From IMG/VR virus record IMGVR_UViG_3300042304_001125, positions 38,160 through 102,159 of that record: a stretch of 64,000 nucleotides of DNA; one strand, 5' to 3'. The stretch comes from a virus. Shown here in pieces: positions 18,214-24,522 of this stretch. Made by a program: the position numbers and the translations under genes. Within the stretch, counting starts at the first letter, position 1, and every line of letters begins with the position of its first letter. Under the pieces are notes generated by a model, which was not told where the DNA came from, did not search any database, and saw only the letters and a list, made by a program, of their open reading frames with translations.

Positions 18214-18246
18214 CTAAAGATAAGAAGAAGGCCCCGAAGGGCCAAC
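18214..18246 (-). promoter_or_regulatory. promoter with hairpin in the spacer
   Basis: -33 GTTG 18243-18246, -7 TATCTTTAG 18214-18222. The spacer holds a GGCCC-TTCG-GGGCC hairpin (18230-18243) that can terminate the gene upstream. Confidence 0.8.
18230..18243 (-). terminator. terminator-like hairpin inside promoter spacer
   Basis: GGCCC/GGGCC stem with a TTCG loop and TTCTTCTT after it, directly downstream of the 60 aa gene's stop. Confidence 0.55.
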
Positions 18247-18252
18247 TCTTAT

Positions 18253-18435
18253 TTAGGCATTAGCGATTGCTTCATCAGCCTCTTTCAAAGCTTTCTTCAT
18301 CATCTCGATCTTCTCTTCTTCAGTGTAAGAAGCTACATGATCGATCAGGACATTCATAGTGCCTGAGAGGATGCCTACTGCATGAGCGTAAGCATAAGCG
18401 ACTTCCATTAGCGCTTCTTCTTTGATGTTTGACAT
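18253..18435 (-). CDS. hypothetical protein, 60 aa
   Basis: Helical with Ala-rich centre (EALMEVAYAYAHAVGILSGT) and acidic C-terminus. Own promoter; leader AAAGGTTATG. Function unknown. Confidence 0.7.
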   Translation of the reverse strand: MSNIKEEALMEVAYAYAHAVGILSGTMNVLIDHVASYTEEEKIEMMKKALKEADEAIANA

Positions 18436-18460
18436 AACCTTTATTTGTTTTTAATTATAC

Positions 18461-18493
18461 CTAAATATACGAACTAAACTCTCTAAAGGCAAC
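18461..18493 (-). promoter_or_regulatory. promoter, GTTG-N20-TATATTTAG
   Basis: -33 GTTG 18490-18493, -7 TATATTTAG 18461-18469; serves the 60 aa gene. Confidence 0.8.
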
Positions 18494-18582
18494 TATTGTA
18501 ACCAGGAAGAGATCCCGAAGGATCCCAACCCAGACAAACAACAACCCTGGTGTATATGCGCCCAACCAGGAGGCTAAATATC

Positions 18583-18750
18583 TTAGTCGACGTAATAGGT
18601 TATAATATCCCATCCGTCCGAATCCTGTACTGCAGTGAAGTACCTAGGACCTTTCTTCCTCTCGATGGAGTAGGACCCTAGCGAACTAGGATCCCACCTC
18701 CGTAGCGTCTTAGCAATCTCTTCAGAGACTCTGATCAGCTTACTCCTCAT
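18583..18750 (-). CDS. hypothetical protein, 55 aa
   Basis: MRSKLIRVSEEIAKTLRRWD start; compact basic N-terminus and an aromatic C-terminus (DGWDIITYYVD). Overlaps the 250 aa gene through ATGA, so translation is coupled. A GGATCC-TTC-GGGATC hairpin lies downstream near 18510-18527. Confidence 0.65.
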   Translation of the reverse strand: MRSKLIRVSEEIAKTLRRWDPSSLGSYSIERKKGPRYFTAVQDSDGWDIITYYVD

Positions 18751-19499
18751 TGACCGAGGTACTGAGCCAATTCTTCAGCACTCTTACCAGTAGTCGTTAC
18801 ATCGATAAAGCGATAAACTGACTCCTCATCATTCTTAAATCCGGGCTTAACAACTAACAGATTACCATTCTCAAACTTTACAGTCACAGTATCGAAGGAG
18901 TAGTAATCACGGCCTCTAGACGTACCATCACGACCCACCACCACTTCAGCCCCAGGAGCAAGCTTCTGATACTTCTCAGCAGTATAGCTGAGTACTGACT
19001 TCCTATTACGAGTAGATATCATCTCCCATTCAGCAGCAGAATTCTTATCAGCCAACTTCTCTTTTAGCGTACGGAAGGTAACCCACCGGCCATTATTATT
19101 GATAGTATAACACTCTACTTTATTTTGCTCGATACTAAAGCCAGCCGTCGACTGAACAATCGTATCAGAAGTAACTTCATATCGATCGTAGAGTAATGCA
19201 CACTGCCCCTTGACGTGCAGAATATCCACAGTAACGATTAATTCAGCATCATTCCAGCCATTAGCATTAACATCTACGTTTTCATTTACCTCCTCCATAG
19301 AGAAGCTAAAATCCTTACCTTCGACAAAGCCATTTTCTAACAGTAGAGCTTGCTTACGGAGCAAAGAAGCTTTCAGATTCTTATTACTCTTATCCAATCG
19401 CTCTTTAAATGCTTCCACTCGCTCTATCTGATCGACAGTCAATACTTGGCTTTCAATACCGAGAGTAAGCTGATTGGGATCTTGAATTTCATTCATCAT
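18747..19499 (-). CDS. hypothetical protein, 250 aa
   Basis: An N-terminal helical region (LTVDQIERVEAFKERLDKSN) followed by beta-rich sequence. Two adjacent ATGs follow the leader, so the start may be one codon later. Largest gene of this part of the island; no domain recognised. Co-transcribed with the 55 aa gene. Confidence 0.75.
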   Translation of the reverse strand: MMNEIQDPNQLTLGIESQVLTVDQIERVEAFKERLDKSNKNLKASLLRKQALLLENGFVEGKDFSFSMEEVNENVDVNANGWNDAELIVTVDILHVKGQCALLYDRYEVTSDTIVQSTAGFSIEQNKVECYTINNNGRWVTFRTLKEKLADKNSAAEWEMISTRNRKSVLSYTAEKYQKLAPGAEVVVGRDGTSRGRDYYSFDTVTVKFENGNLLVVKPGFKNDEESVYRFIDVTTTGKSAEELAQYLGQ

Positions 19500-19524
19500 A
19501 ACCGTTGTTTGTTTTTAATTATAC

Positions 19525-19557
19525 CTAAAGATACGAACTATACTCTTAGGAGGCAAC
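19525..19557 (-). promoter_or_regulatory. promoter, GTTG-N20-TATCTTTAG
   Basis: -33 GTTG 19554-19557 overlaps the TAG stop of the 158 aa gene; -7 at 19525-19533; serves the 250 aa gene. Confidence 0.8.
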
Positions 19558-20033
19558 TATTTTTCTAAAAGTGCTCCGTAGATTTGAGCATCGATGAAGT
19601 TGATGATATCTGCTCTATCAAATCCTTCTTCCTGCAAATCAAAAGCCAAACTCTTAACCACAGATTTCAAAATCGCAACATCAGCAATTCGAACCAATCC
19701 ATCCATTCGTTCATATGTGTCATCTACACCATTGAACCCTTTTAACTCAATGATATAGCGTGGGTAATTATAACCCTGTGTATCTACTAGAAACGTTCTA
19801 CCTTCACTTTCAAATAAGTAAAACTGTTGGTCACCATCTAGGACTTCAATATCCATTAGATCTGCATACCAATCTATTTGGAGAATAGGAAAAGATAAAA
19901 TTGTATCTTTTATTTCACCATCCAACTCACACCACTCAGTTTCATTTGTTTTATACAAATAATTTTCTTTGCGGCTGTAGTCTAGATTAACCAATTTCTT
20001 GTAAATTCCTTCATTCAATTCTTTTACTTTCAT
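19557..20033 (-). CDS. hypothetical protein, 158 aa
   Basis: Mixed alpha/beta with acidic, aromatic character; MKVKELNEGIYKKLVNLDYS start and a C-terminal amphipathic helix. No signal peptide. Stand-alone cassette whose stop codon forms part of the next promoter. Unrecognised. Confidence 0.7.
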   Translation of the reverse strand: MKVKELNEGIYKKLVNLDYSRKENYLYKTNETEWCELDGEIKDTILSFPILQIDWYADLMDIEVLDGDQQFYLFESEGRTFLVDTQGYNYPRYIIELKGFNGVDDTYERMDGLVRIADVAILKSVVKSLAFDLQEEGFDRADIINFIDAQIYGALLEK

Positions 20034-20040
20034 AACCGTT

Positions 20041-20092
20041 GTTGTTTTTATTTATCTAAAGATAGTAACTAGACTAATACCAACCAACTATT
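20041..20092. repeat. 52 bp promoter-leader repeat, copy 1 (copy 2 at 20531-20582)
   Basis: The promoter and leader block here matches 20531-20582 with a single mismatch (20055 against 20545), spanning leader, -7 box, spacer and -33 box. It suggests recent duplication of a regulatory cassette. Confidence 0.85.
20056..20088 (-). promoter_or_regulatory. promoter, GTTG-N20-TATCTTTAG
   Basis: -33 GTTG 20085-20088 shared with the TAG stop of the 41 aa gene; -7 20056-20064; serves the 158 aa gene. Confidence 0.8.
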
Positions 20093-20213
20093 TTCCAGAA
20101 CTAAATTCCTCCGTTAGAGCTATTTTCAAAACTCCATTAGCTTTATTTGCTTCACCTTTATCTAAAAGCGAAATAGCTATCTGCATTACTACAATCAAAT
20201 CATTCTTTTTCAT
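20088..20213 (-). CDS. hypothetical protein, 41 aa
   Basis: Begins MKKNDLIVVMQIAISLLDKG and is helical throughout. Supported by the GGTTATG leader, an upstream -7 box and a stop that abuts the next promoter exactly as for its neighbours. Function unknown. Confidence 0.6.
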   Translation of the reverse strand: MKKNDLIVVMQIAISLLDKGEANKANGVLKIALTEEFSSGK

Positions 20214-20238
20214 AACCTTTATTTATTTCTTATTATAC

Positions 20239-20271
20239 CTAAATATACGAACAAGATCTGGGTTAAACTAG
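20239..20271 (-). promoter_or_regulatory. promoter with good -7 but poor -33 box
   Basis: -7 TATATTTAG at 20239-20247. The expected -33 position reads CTAG instead of GTTG, with a GTTT three bases away. Probably weaker than its neighbours. Confidence 0.5.
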
Positions 20272-20282
20272 ACCCTTTATAA

Positions 20283-20522
20283 TTAGGTATTTTCTGGAAC
20301 TATAAAATAAACATATTGACTTTTATTTTTTTTATGTTTAACTCTATAATATAAACCTTTACGTAAACCCCTTCTTAATAAGTCAGCAAATTTCTTATTT
20401 GCTAACCTAGTTTCATTTCTAAAATAACCCCAAACATTTTCTTGAATTTCAGATTCTGTTTGAAAATTATGCTTTTTCAAATATTCTACTACTTGATTAA
20501 CTGAATTTCTAGGATAACCCAT
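20283..20522 (-). CDS. hypothetical protein, 79 aa, winged-helix-like
   Basis: GYPRNSVNQVVEYLKKHNFQ, a second helix, KKFADLLRRGLRKG and a terminal beta pair (YYRVKHKKNKSQYVYFIV) look like a small winged-helix fold, so DNA binding is possible. The start is taken at the ATG that follows GGTT, two codons inside a longer reading frame. Low certainty on function. Confidence 0.65.
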   Translation of the reverse strand: MGYPRNSVNQVVEYLKKHNFQTESEIQENVWGYFRNETRLANKKFADLLRRGLRKGLYYRVKHKKNKSQYVYFIVPENT

Positions 20523-20545
20523 AACCATTTGTTGTTTTTATTTAC

Positions 20546-20578
20546 CTAAAGATAGTAACTAGACTAATACCAACCAAC
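20546..20578 (-). promoter_or_regulatory. promoter, GTTG-N20-TATCTTTAG (near-identical to 20056-20088)
   Basis: -33 GTTG 20575-20578, -7 20546-20554; serves the 79 aa gene. Confidence 0.8.
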
Positions 20579-20580
20579 TA

Positions 20581-20691
20581 TTAGTTAAGGGAATTATCAA
20601 GTTCATCATTCACCCACTCCTTCTCATTTGGACCTAATTGATTATAATCCATTCCAAATTCCTTTTGAGCAAGTACATCACGTACATCCAT
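20581..20691 (-). CDS. hypothetical acidic protein, 36 aa
   Basis: MDVRDVLAQKEFGMDYNQLG start, acidic, ends with TAA TAG double stop. Called because it has the standard leader and promoter and fills the cassette spacing. Function unknown. Confidence 0.55.
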   Translation of the reverse strand: MDVRDVLAQKEFGMDYNQLGPNEKEWVNDELDNSLN

Positions 20692-20713
20692 AACCGTTGT
20701 TGTTTTTATTTAC

Positions 20714-20746
20714 CTAAAGATAAGAACGAAATTTCAATTGAGCAAC
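20714..20746 (-). promoter_or_regulatory. promoter, GTTG-N20-TATCTTTAG
   Basis: -33 GTTG 20743-20746, -7 20714-20722; serves the 36 aa gene. Confidence 0.8.
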
Positions 20747-20753
20747 TATTTTT

Positions 20754-20954
20754 TTAAAGCTTTGGCTGATTGTCAGCAAAAAATTCCATCACTGCTTCAT
20801 ACTCATCATCATCTGTGACTGGCAAACCAGTTGAAACTTCAGTCAATTCCTCTGAATAAGACATCAAATCTTCATAATAGAAGAGGTTGTAAATATTACC
20901 ACCGAATTTGATAGTATAATTGATAGTCTGATTTTTTACTTCTACTAATTCCAT
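20754..20954 (-). CDS. hypothetical acidic protein, 66 aa
   Basis: Start chosen at MELVEVKNQTINYTIKFGGN, right after the leader; a longer frame upstream would run through the promoter and is unlikely. Short beta strands then an acidic helix (DDDEYEAVMEFFADN). Shares the ending style with the 80 aa neighbour (AVMEFF versus EVMEFL), so the two may be paralogues. Confidence 0.7.
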   Translation of the reverse strand: MELVEVKNQTINYTIKFGGNIYNLFYYEDLMSYSEELTEVSTGLPVTDDDEYEAVMEFFADNQPKL

Positions 20955-20976
20955 AACCGTTTTTTTTATTTGTTTA

Positions 20977-21009
20977 CTAAAGATACGAAGAAGGGTTGGA
21001 TAAACCAAC
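20977..21009 (-). promoter_or_regulatory. promoter with inverted repeat in spacer
   Basis: -33 GTTG 21006-21009 lies in one arm of a GGGTTGG/CCAACCC hairpin (20993-21011); -7 TATCTTTAG 20977-20985. Confidence 0.8.
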
Positions 21010-21011
21010 CC
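20993..21011 (-). terminator. terminator-like hairpin GGGTTGG-TTTAT-CCAACCC overlapping a -33 box
   Basis: Seven-base stem with a five-base loop directly after the stop of the 80 aa gene; related versions at 21302-21320 (one mismatch) and 21543-21559. It could terminate upstream transcription or be an operator. Confidence 0.5.
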
Positions 21012-21015
21012 CCTC

Positions 21016-21258
21016 CTAAAGAAATTCCATTACTTCAGCTAATCCCATCTCCTCTAATTCATCTTGGTTTTCGATATCATCACCAAATACTAAACTGATA
21101 TCTGAGTTATATATAATCAATGATACATCATCTCCCATGACACGACCTATCAACTGGACCTCTTTTGAAGTAAGCTCTTCAGTAAACACTTCTCCTACTT
21201 CACCAGTTTCGAAGTTCCAAGTAAATCCGAAAACTCTTTCTTTCAATTTCAATTCCAT
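21016..21258 (-). CDS. hypothetical acidic protein, 80 aa
   Basis: MELKLKERVFGFTWNFETGE start; beta-rich with an acidic C-terminal helix ending AEVMEFL, like the 66 aa downstream product. Own promoter. Function unknown. Confidence 0.7.
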   Translation of the reverse strand: MELKLKERVFGFTWNFETGEVGEVFTEELTSKEVQLIGRVMGDDVSLIIYNSDISLVFGDDIENQDELEEMGLAEVMEFL

Positions 21259-21285
21259 AACTGTTGTGTTTGTTGTTATTAATAC

Positions 21286-21318
21286 CTAAAGATAAGAAAG
21301 AGGGTCGGTAAAACCAAC
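21286..21318 (-). promoter_or_regulatory. promoter, GTTG-N20-TATCTTTAG
   Basis: -33 GTTG 21315-21318, -7 21286-21294; spacer carries an imperfect copy of the GGTTGG hairpin (21302-21320). Confidence 0.8.
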
Positions 21319-21349
21319 CCCCTCCTAAACTTTTTTGAAATTATCTTAC

Positions 21350-21502
21350 CTAAATTGGTAAATATTTTGACAAATACCGAAGTAGTGCCTCTTTTGCAAA
21401 AGGCTTATCCTCAGCTTTTAGCTCATCAAATAATGCTATTACAACTGATTCGTCTAATGCTTCTGCAAATTCAACCACCAATTCTTTAATGTTTTCATTC
21501 AT
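21350..21502 (-). CDS. hypothetical protein, 50 aa
   Basis: MNENIKELVVEFAEALDESV start, amphipathic helices, acidic. The shorter start is chosen because the upstream extension crosses the promoter. Function unknown. Confidence 0.65.
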   Translation of the reverse strand: MNENIKELVVEFAEALDESVVIALFDELKAEDKPFAKEALLRYLSKYLPI

Positions 21503-21525
21503 AACCTTTATTTTTTTGTTTGTAC

Positions 21526-21558
21526 CTAAATATACGAAGGAAGGTTGGATAAACCAAC
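21526..21558 (-). promoter_or_regulatory. promoter, GTTG-N20-TATATTTAG
   Basis: -33 GTTG 21555-21558 inside a GGTTGG/CCAACC hairpin (21543-21559); -7 21526-21534; serves the 50 aa gene. Confidence 0.8.
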
Positions 21559-21578
21559 CCCCTCCCAAAACTTTTTTC

Positions 21579-21911
21579 CTAGAAGTTATAATCGTGATGC
21601 TTCATCGGGCAGTTAGCAAACTGCAAGAAGCTTCTCTTCATAGAGCTCCTACTGAGAGAAAGCTCAAAGGGCTGCCCTTCATCGTAGAAGTCATAGTCCT
21701 GCTGGTAGTTGTTGACACAATGACCTGCAAAGCCTCCGGGCACAAACTCCATCTTGACCTTATTCTCTCCTGCTTTCACTCTCTGGACTAGTACCTTGGT
21801 CTTACTCTTGATAGATACTATCCTACCTAAGGGCATAATATCCGACCATAGCACCCGGTTGATATAAGTACCAACCATCTCCTCATTCAATATTAACTTT
21901 TCTTTTTTCAT
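21579..21911 (-). CDS. hypothetical protein, 110 aa
   Basis: Start at MKKEKLILNEEMVGTYINRV. Beta-rich, SH3-like pattern in the middle (GRIVSIKSKTKVLVQRVKAG) suggests a small barrel that might bind nucleic acid or protein. C-terminus contains Cys and His (CPMKHHDYNF). Own promoter. Function unknown. Confidence 0.7.
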   Translation of the reverse strand: MKKEKLILNEEMVGTYINRVLWSDIMPLGRIVSIKSKTKVLVQRVKAGENKVKMEFVPGGFAGHCVNNYQQDYDFYDEGQPFELSLSRSSMKRSFLQFANCPMKHHDYNF

Positions 21912-21933
21912 AACCGTTGTTTTTATTTGTTTA

Positions 21934-21966
21934 CTAAAGATAGGAACTATATTTAAAATAGTCAAC
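21934..21966 (-). promoter_or_regulatory. promoter, GTTG-N20-TATCTTTAG
   Basis: -33 GTTG 21963-21966 overlaps the TAG stop of the 81 aa gene; -7 21934-21942. Confidence 0.8.
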
Positions 21967-22211
21967 TATCGACCCATTTCTTTTTCCCATTCTTTATCAT
22001 CGATAAACATTCCGGGTTTATCTAACTCTTCATTCAAATCTAACTCTTCATTCAGTTCCTCAATCTCATTAAGCTGCTCCTTAAGGAAACGAATCATTCG
22101 AACACGATACCTTTCATCTCTTTCGTTTTCAGCTTCATTCCAGATATTCTCAAAACAATCTAAAAGATCGTTATACGTATTCTCAAATCGACAGTAGCTC
22201 ATGTTTGCCAT
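21966..22211 (-). CDS. conserved small phage protein, 81 aa (MSYCRFENT type)
   Basis: The start MANMSYCRFENTYNDLLDCF is a pattern I know from hypothetical proteins of many phages and bacteria: an MSYCRFxNT opening followed by a helix with D/E-C. The C-terminal half is a long acidic helix with an ELDLNEELD repeat. Function not established in the family. Confidence 0.75.
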   Translation of the reverse strand: MANMSYCRFENTYNDLLDCFENIWNEAENERDERYRVRMIRFLKEQLNEIEELNEELDLNEELDKPGMFIDDKEWEKEMGR

Positions 22212-22235
22212 AACAGTTGTTGTTTTTAATTGTAC

Positions 22236-22268
22236 CTAAAGATAGGCACAAACTTTTTTCAATCCAAC
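22236..22268 (-). promoter_or_regulatory. promoter, GTTG-N20-TATCTTTAG
   Basis: -33 GTTG 22265-22268, -7 22236-22244; back to back with a plus-strand promoter at 22278-22310. Confidence 0.8.
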
Positions 22269-22277
22269 TTTTTTTTA

Positions 22278-22310
22278 GTTGGTCACAAACTTTTTTTTTC
22301 GTACATTTAG
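22278..22310 (+). promoter_or_regulatory. plus-strand promoter, GTTG-N20-TACATTTAG
   Basis: GTTG 22278-22281, 20 bp spacer with a T-run, TACATTTAG 22302-22310. Divergent from the promoter at 22236-22268. It would transcribe towards the minus-strand gene at 22417-22761. Confidence 0.55.
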
Positions 22311-22416
22311 GATGGTTGACGGGCCTGCCCTTGGAAGAGAGGCGGAAGAGTAGACGGGCCGGTACCTTATACTCTAGACTTAAAGCTTTACTTTAACTTA
22401 AAGCTTTGCTTGAAGG
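22311..22416 (+). ncRNA. possible antisense or leader RNA, or 13-codon ORF
   Basis: Downstream of the plus promoter an ATG at 22312 opens a 13-codon frame (MVDGPALGREAEE), followed by two GACGGGCC copies and AAAGCTTT-type palindromes. No larger plus-strand gene follows, so a short RNA reading into the opposing gene is the more likely product. Inference only. Confidence 0.3.
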
Positions 22417-22761
22417 TTATTTCATCCACTGATGCACTACTGCCAGGCGGTCTGGAGTCAGAACTCTCAACTCAGTTACTCCCTTCACCTGCTCCTGTAT
22501 ACTAAGGTCCTTGCTGCCTAACTCCTGCAGTAGGGCTTGCTCATACCCTAGAGCCTCTACCTTGGTCCTAAATTTTTTCTGCCCTAGTACTTCTATTTTT
22601 TTAAAAAGCGCTCGATAGGAATTTCTACCTTCGTAGCGCTCATTAGCGTCTAGGCGGTACTCCGCATCATGCATCGACACTCCTACCTTAAGAATAACCT
22701 GAGAGGGAGAGAGGCGGACACCTACATAGTCATCCAGCCTCAGAGCATACACCACGTACAT
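22417..22761 (-). CDS. GIY-YIG/T5orf172-like protein, 114 aa
   Basis: Starts MYVVYALRLDDYVG; VILKVGVSMHDAEYRLDANE and YRALFKKIEVLGQKKFRTKV followed by an A-L-x-x-E-Q helix resemble the GIY-YIG superfamily order (Y-x-Y, K-x-G, R, long helix with E). It differs from the other two copies in this window and is short. Nuclease activity is not assured. Flanked on both sides by AAAGCTTT repeats and without an island-type promoter. Confidence 0.55.
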   Translation of the reverse strand: MYVVYALRLDDYVGVRLSPSQVILKVGVSMHDAEYRLDANERYEGRNSYRALFKKIEVLGQKKFRTKVEALGYEQALLQELGSKDLSIQEQVKGVTELRVLTPDRLAVVHQWMK

Positions 22762-22766
22762 CCGAC

Positions 22767-22994
22767 TTAAAGCTCTGCTTTAACTTCAAGCTTTGATTTA
22801 ACTGTCCCAGTCTCTAGATCGATCACTAGACGGACGGTTGGCTGGACGGTTCCCTCCCTACGGTTTCCTCCTACGGTTTTCTGGACGGTTGTCTCCCTAC
22901 GGTTACCTGGGACGGTTTCCTGGCTACGGTTACCTAGTAGGTACGGTTTTCTGTACGTTAAGGCACTGATGATTGTAAGGAGGATTATCTGCAT
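22767..22994 (-). CDS. possible small protein spanning the CGGTT repeat array, 75 aa
   Basis: The frame is MQIILLTIISALTYRKPYLL followed by repeat-derived GNRRETTVQ-like units. The hydrophobic N-terminus could be a signal, but most of the protein is a read-through of the 13 bp repeats, so coding status is doubtful. Confidence 0.3.
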   Translation of the reverse strand: MQIILLTIISALTYRKPYLLGNRSQETVPGNRRETTVQKTVGGNRREGTVQPTVRLVIDLETGTVKSKLEVKAEL

Positions 22995-23030
22995 ACGGTT
23001 TTCTGGGTTACGGTTTTTTCTACGGTTTAC
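22834..23030. repeat. iteron-like array of TACGGTTTYCT units
   Basis: ACGGTT occurs at about 22834, 22846, 22860, 22873, 22885, 22899, 22912, 22926, 22942, 22994, 23009 and 23022, and once more near 23217. Most units are spaced 12-14 bp. Such spacing is typical of protein-binding iterons. Confidence 0.75.
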
Positions 23031-23056
23031 TGAATACTTAAAGCTTTACTTTAAGG

Positions 23057-23234
23057 TTGAAAATTTAATAAATTCTATAGAGAAAAAAGTTGCAAGAGGG
23101 GTAGGCAGGTACTAGCTATTGAATCTTTACTTTAACTTCACTCTCTGCTTTAAGTCTACACACAATTTATATCTCCATATCTCTATATCACTCTATACAA
23201 ATATCTTTATATACGCTACGGTTTCCTCTAAACA
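23057..23234. other. non-coding AT-rich interval
   Basis: Between the repeat array and the 87 aa gene: T-rich on the minus strand, with short ATATCTC / CTATATC alternations near 23170-23200 and a single CTACGGTTTCC unit at 23214. No ORF or clear promoter. Confidence 0.4.
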
Positions 23235-23498
23235 TCATCCCTTCTTAATCAACTTACGTTTTATCTTAATGAGAGAAAGGAGATCATTAACAGTCCCTTT
23301 AGCAATTTGACGTCCTTGTAGGGAGGTAGGACCAAAGTCTAGCACAAGTCTCTCATAATTTTCTACCATCCTCAGACATGCCTCCAGATGTTCCTCCCCA
23401 GTACTTGTCCAGATTGTATTCCTAGTTTTAGAGTATGCCTCTGTCCAGTGGTAGCCGAGTAACTCTGCCTTATGTGTTGATTTTATCTTATTCATCAT
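23235..23498 (-). CDS. hypothetical basic protein, 87 aa
   Basis: MMNKIKSTHKAELLGYHWTE start, helical, ending in a Lys-rich tail (KIKRKLIKKG). Overlaps the upstream 36 aa gene through a shared ATGATGAATAAG junction. Last gene of a coupled four-gene run that begins at 23973. Function unknown. Confidence 0.65.
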   Translation of the reverse strand: MMNKIKSTHKAELLGYHWTEAYSKTRNTIWTSTGEEHLEACLRMVENYERLVLDFGPTSLQGRQIAKGTVNDLLSLIKIKRKLIKKG

Positions 23499-23598
23499 CT
23501 TCTAAAGATTCACTGAAGGTTGTCTTTTTTCTTTTGTATGCTGAGAAGATATCTACTCCATCTTCATAGCCATTCTCTTCTCTTTCTTCACTCTTCAT
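23488..23598 (-). CDS. hypothetical acidic protein, 36 aa
   Basis: MKSEEREENGYEDGVDIFSA start, ending SESLEDDE. Overlaps both neighbours, so part of the coupled run; a second ATG immediately upstream (23599-23601) may be used. Function unknown. Confidence 0.5.
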   Translation of the reverse strand: MKSEEREENGYEDGVDIFSAYKRKKTTFSESLEDDE

Positions 23599-23722
23599 CA
23601 TCACTCCACTCCTCATCCTCTAGTCCGTCTTGTAATGTATTATCCCATTCCTGGATTGAAGGAAGGTCCCAATTTAGGTCCCGAAAGGCCGGGTCCTGGT
23701 CTAGAGGTATTCTCTTGGTCAT
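23588..23722 (-). CDS. hypothetical acidic protein, 44 aa
   Basis: MTKRIPLDQDPAFRDLNWDL start, strongly acidic C-terminus. Starts with an ATGA overlap with the 84 aa gene and overlaps the next gene by 11 bp. Function unknown. Confidence 0.55.
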   Translation of the reverse strand: MTKRIPLDQDPAFRDLNWDLPSIQEWDNTLQDGLEDEEWSDDEE

Positions 23723-23973
23723 AGCTTTCTGATTAGATGTTCGACTTCATTCCACCACACCTCCTGTTCGTAGGAGTATAACTGAAGATAGTACCGCTCG
23801 GTCATTGAGACAACTGTTAGGAACTGCATGTTATGGACAGCCGTCCCTTCTTCGGACTTCTTCCATATCATCATATCTTCGAAGTTGTCAAATCTTACAA
23901 CCTCTACTGTCCTCTTCTTTTCATCCTTAAGCACTACTACCCAAGGTTCCCATTTAATACTTCCGTACGCCAT
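23719..23973 (-). CDS. hypothetical protein, 84 aa
   Basis: Start at MAYGSIKWEPWVVVLKDEKK; a longer frame would read through the GC-rich hairpins upstream. Mixed beta/alpha with several Trp and Tyr (YYLQLYSYEQEVWWNEVEHL). First of the coupled run. Function unknown. Confidence 0.65.
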   Translation of the reverse strand: MAYGSIKWEPWVVVLKDEKKRTVEVVRFDNFEDMMIWKKSEEGTAVHNMQFLTVVSMTERYYLQLYSYEQEVWWNEVEHLIRKL

Positions 23974-24078
23974 TGTTAAGTTTTGATTACAAGCCCTGCG
24001 GGCTTTTGATGAGAATGCGCGTGGCACCTTCGGTGCGAGAGAGGGAAACGCCCCCTGCTCGCCCCTCGGCCTCCCTGC
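23974..24078. other. GC-rich intergenic segment with two hairpins
   Basis: Contains AAGCCC-TGC-GGGCTT (23991-24005) and GCACC-TTC-GGTGC (near 24028-24040). Composition is much richer in GC than neighbours. On the plus strand the first hairpin is followed by TTTT; on the minus strand the U-tract is weak. Probably a boundary between transcription units. Confidence 0.45.
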
Positions 24079-24522
24079 TTACCGGACCCTGCTGTTCCAC
24101 TTTGGACTGTATTTGTTAATCAAAGCGTATTCCAAGCTCCTGCTTAGTGAGAGAATAACACCATGCCAGAATAATTTATCCCCCTTTGTGGAATATATCT
24201 CAAGCATGTGATCGTTCTCAATCATCTTCTTAAAGATCTTCTTGTTAGTTCCGCCCATCTTTGCAAAGCGGCCTTTGTCGTATCCTTCAAAGCGTTGCTG
24301 TAGAGAGTTAGCTGTATACCCGATGTAAAGAATCTCTTCTCCATCGCACATCATATACACTACATCTTCTTCTTTGGCTAGGTCTGGGTTGAAGTTAAAG
24401 ATAAGTCTTTTACTTGGGTTAACCTTTCTACCTCTCTTACCTTCTTCACCACCCTTCATCCCGGTAGCCATCGTGCCTACCAGTTTAAACTTCTGATCGA
24501 TAATTGCTTTAATCTTAGACAT
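24079..24522 (-). CDS. GIY-YIG-domain protein, 147 aa
   Basis: The C-terminal two thirds carries a GIY-YIG arrangement: VVYMMCDGEEILYIGYTANS, then LQQRFEGYDKGRF, and a helix LEYALINKYSPKWN supplying the conserved Glu and Asn. Start taken at MSKIKAIIDQKFKLVG, which overlaps the preceding gene by 8 bp. A KRGRKVNPSK basic patch sits in front of the domain. Could be a homing-type or restriction-type nuclease; no adjacent intron is visible. Confidence 0.75.
   Translation of the reverse strand: MSKIKAIIDQKFKLVGTMATGMKGGEEGKRGRKVNPSKRLIFNFNPDLAKEEDVVYMMCDGEEILYIGYTANSLQQRFEGYDKGRFAKMGGTNKKIFKKMIENDHMLEIYSTKGDKLFWHGVILSLSRSLEYALINKYSPKWNSRVR

Larger units (their letters stand above)
22375..23160. 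repeat. dispersed ACTTAAAGCTTT / CTTTAACTTAAAGC repeats
   Basis: Related AAAGCTTT-containing blocks occur near 22378-22412, 22765-22800, 23035-23056 and, more degenerate, 23122-23155. Each contains TTAAAG and CTTTAA, so they are partly self-complementary. They frame the gene at 22417 and the CGGTT array. Confidence 0.6.
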
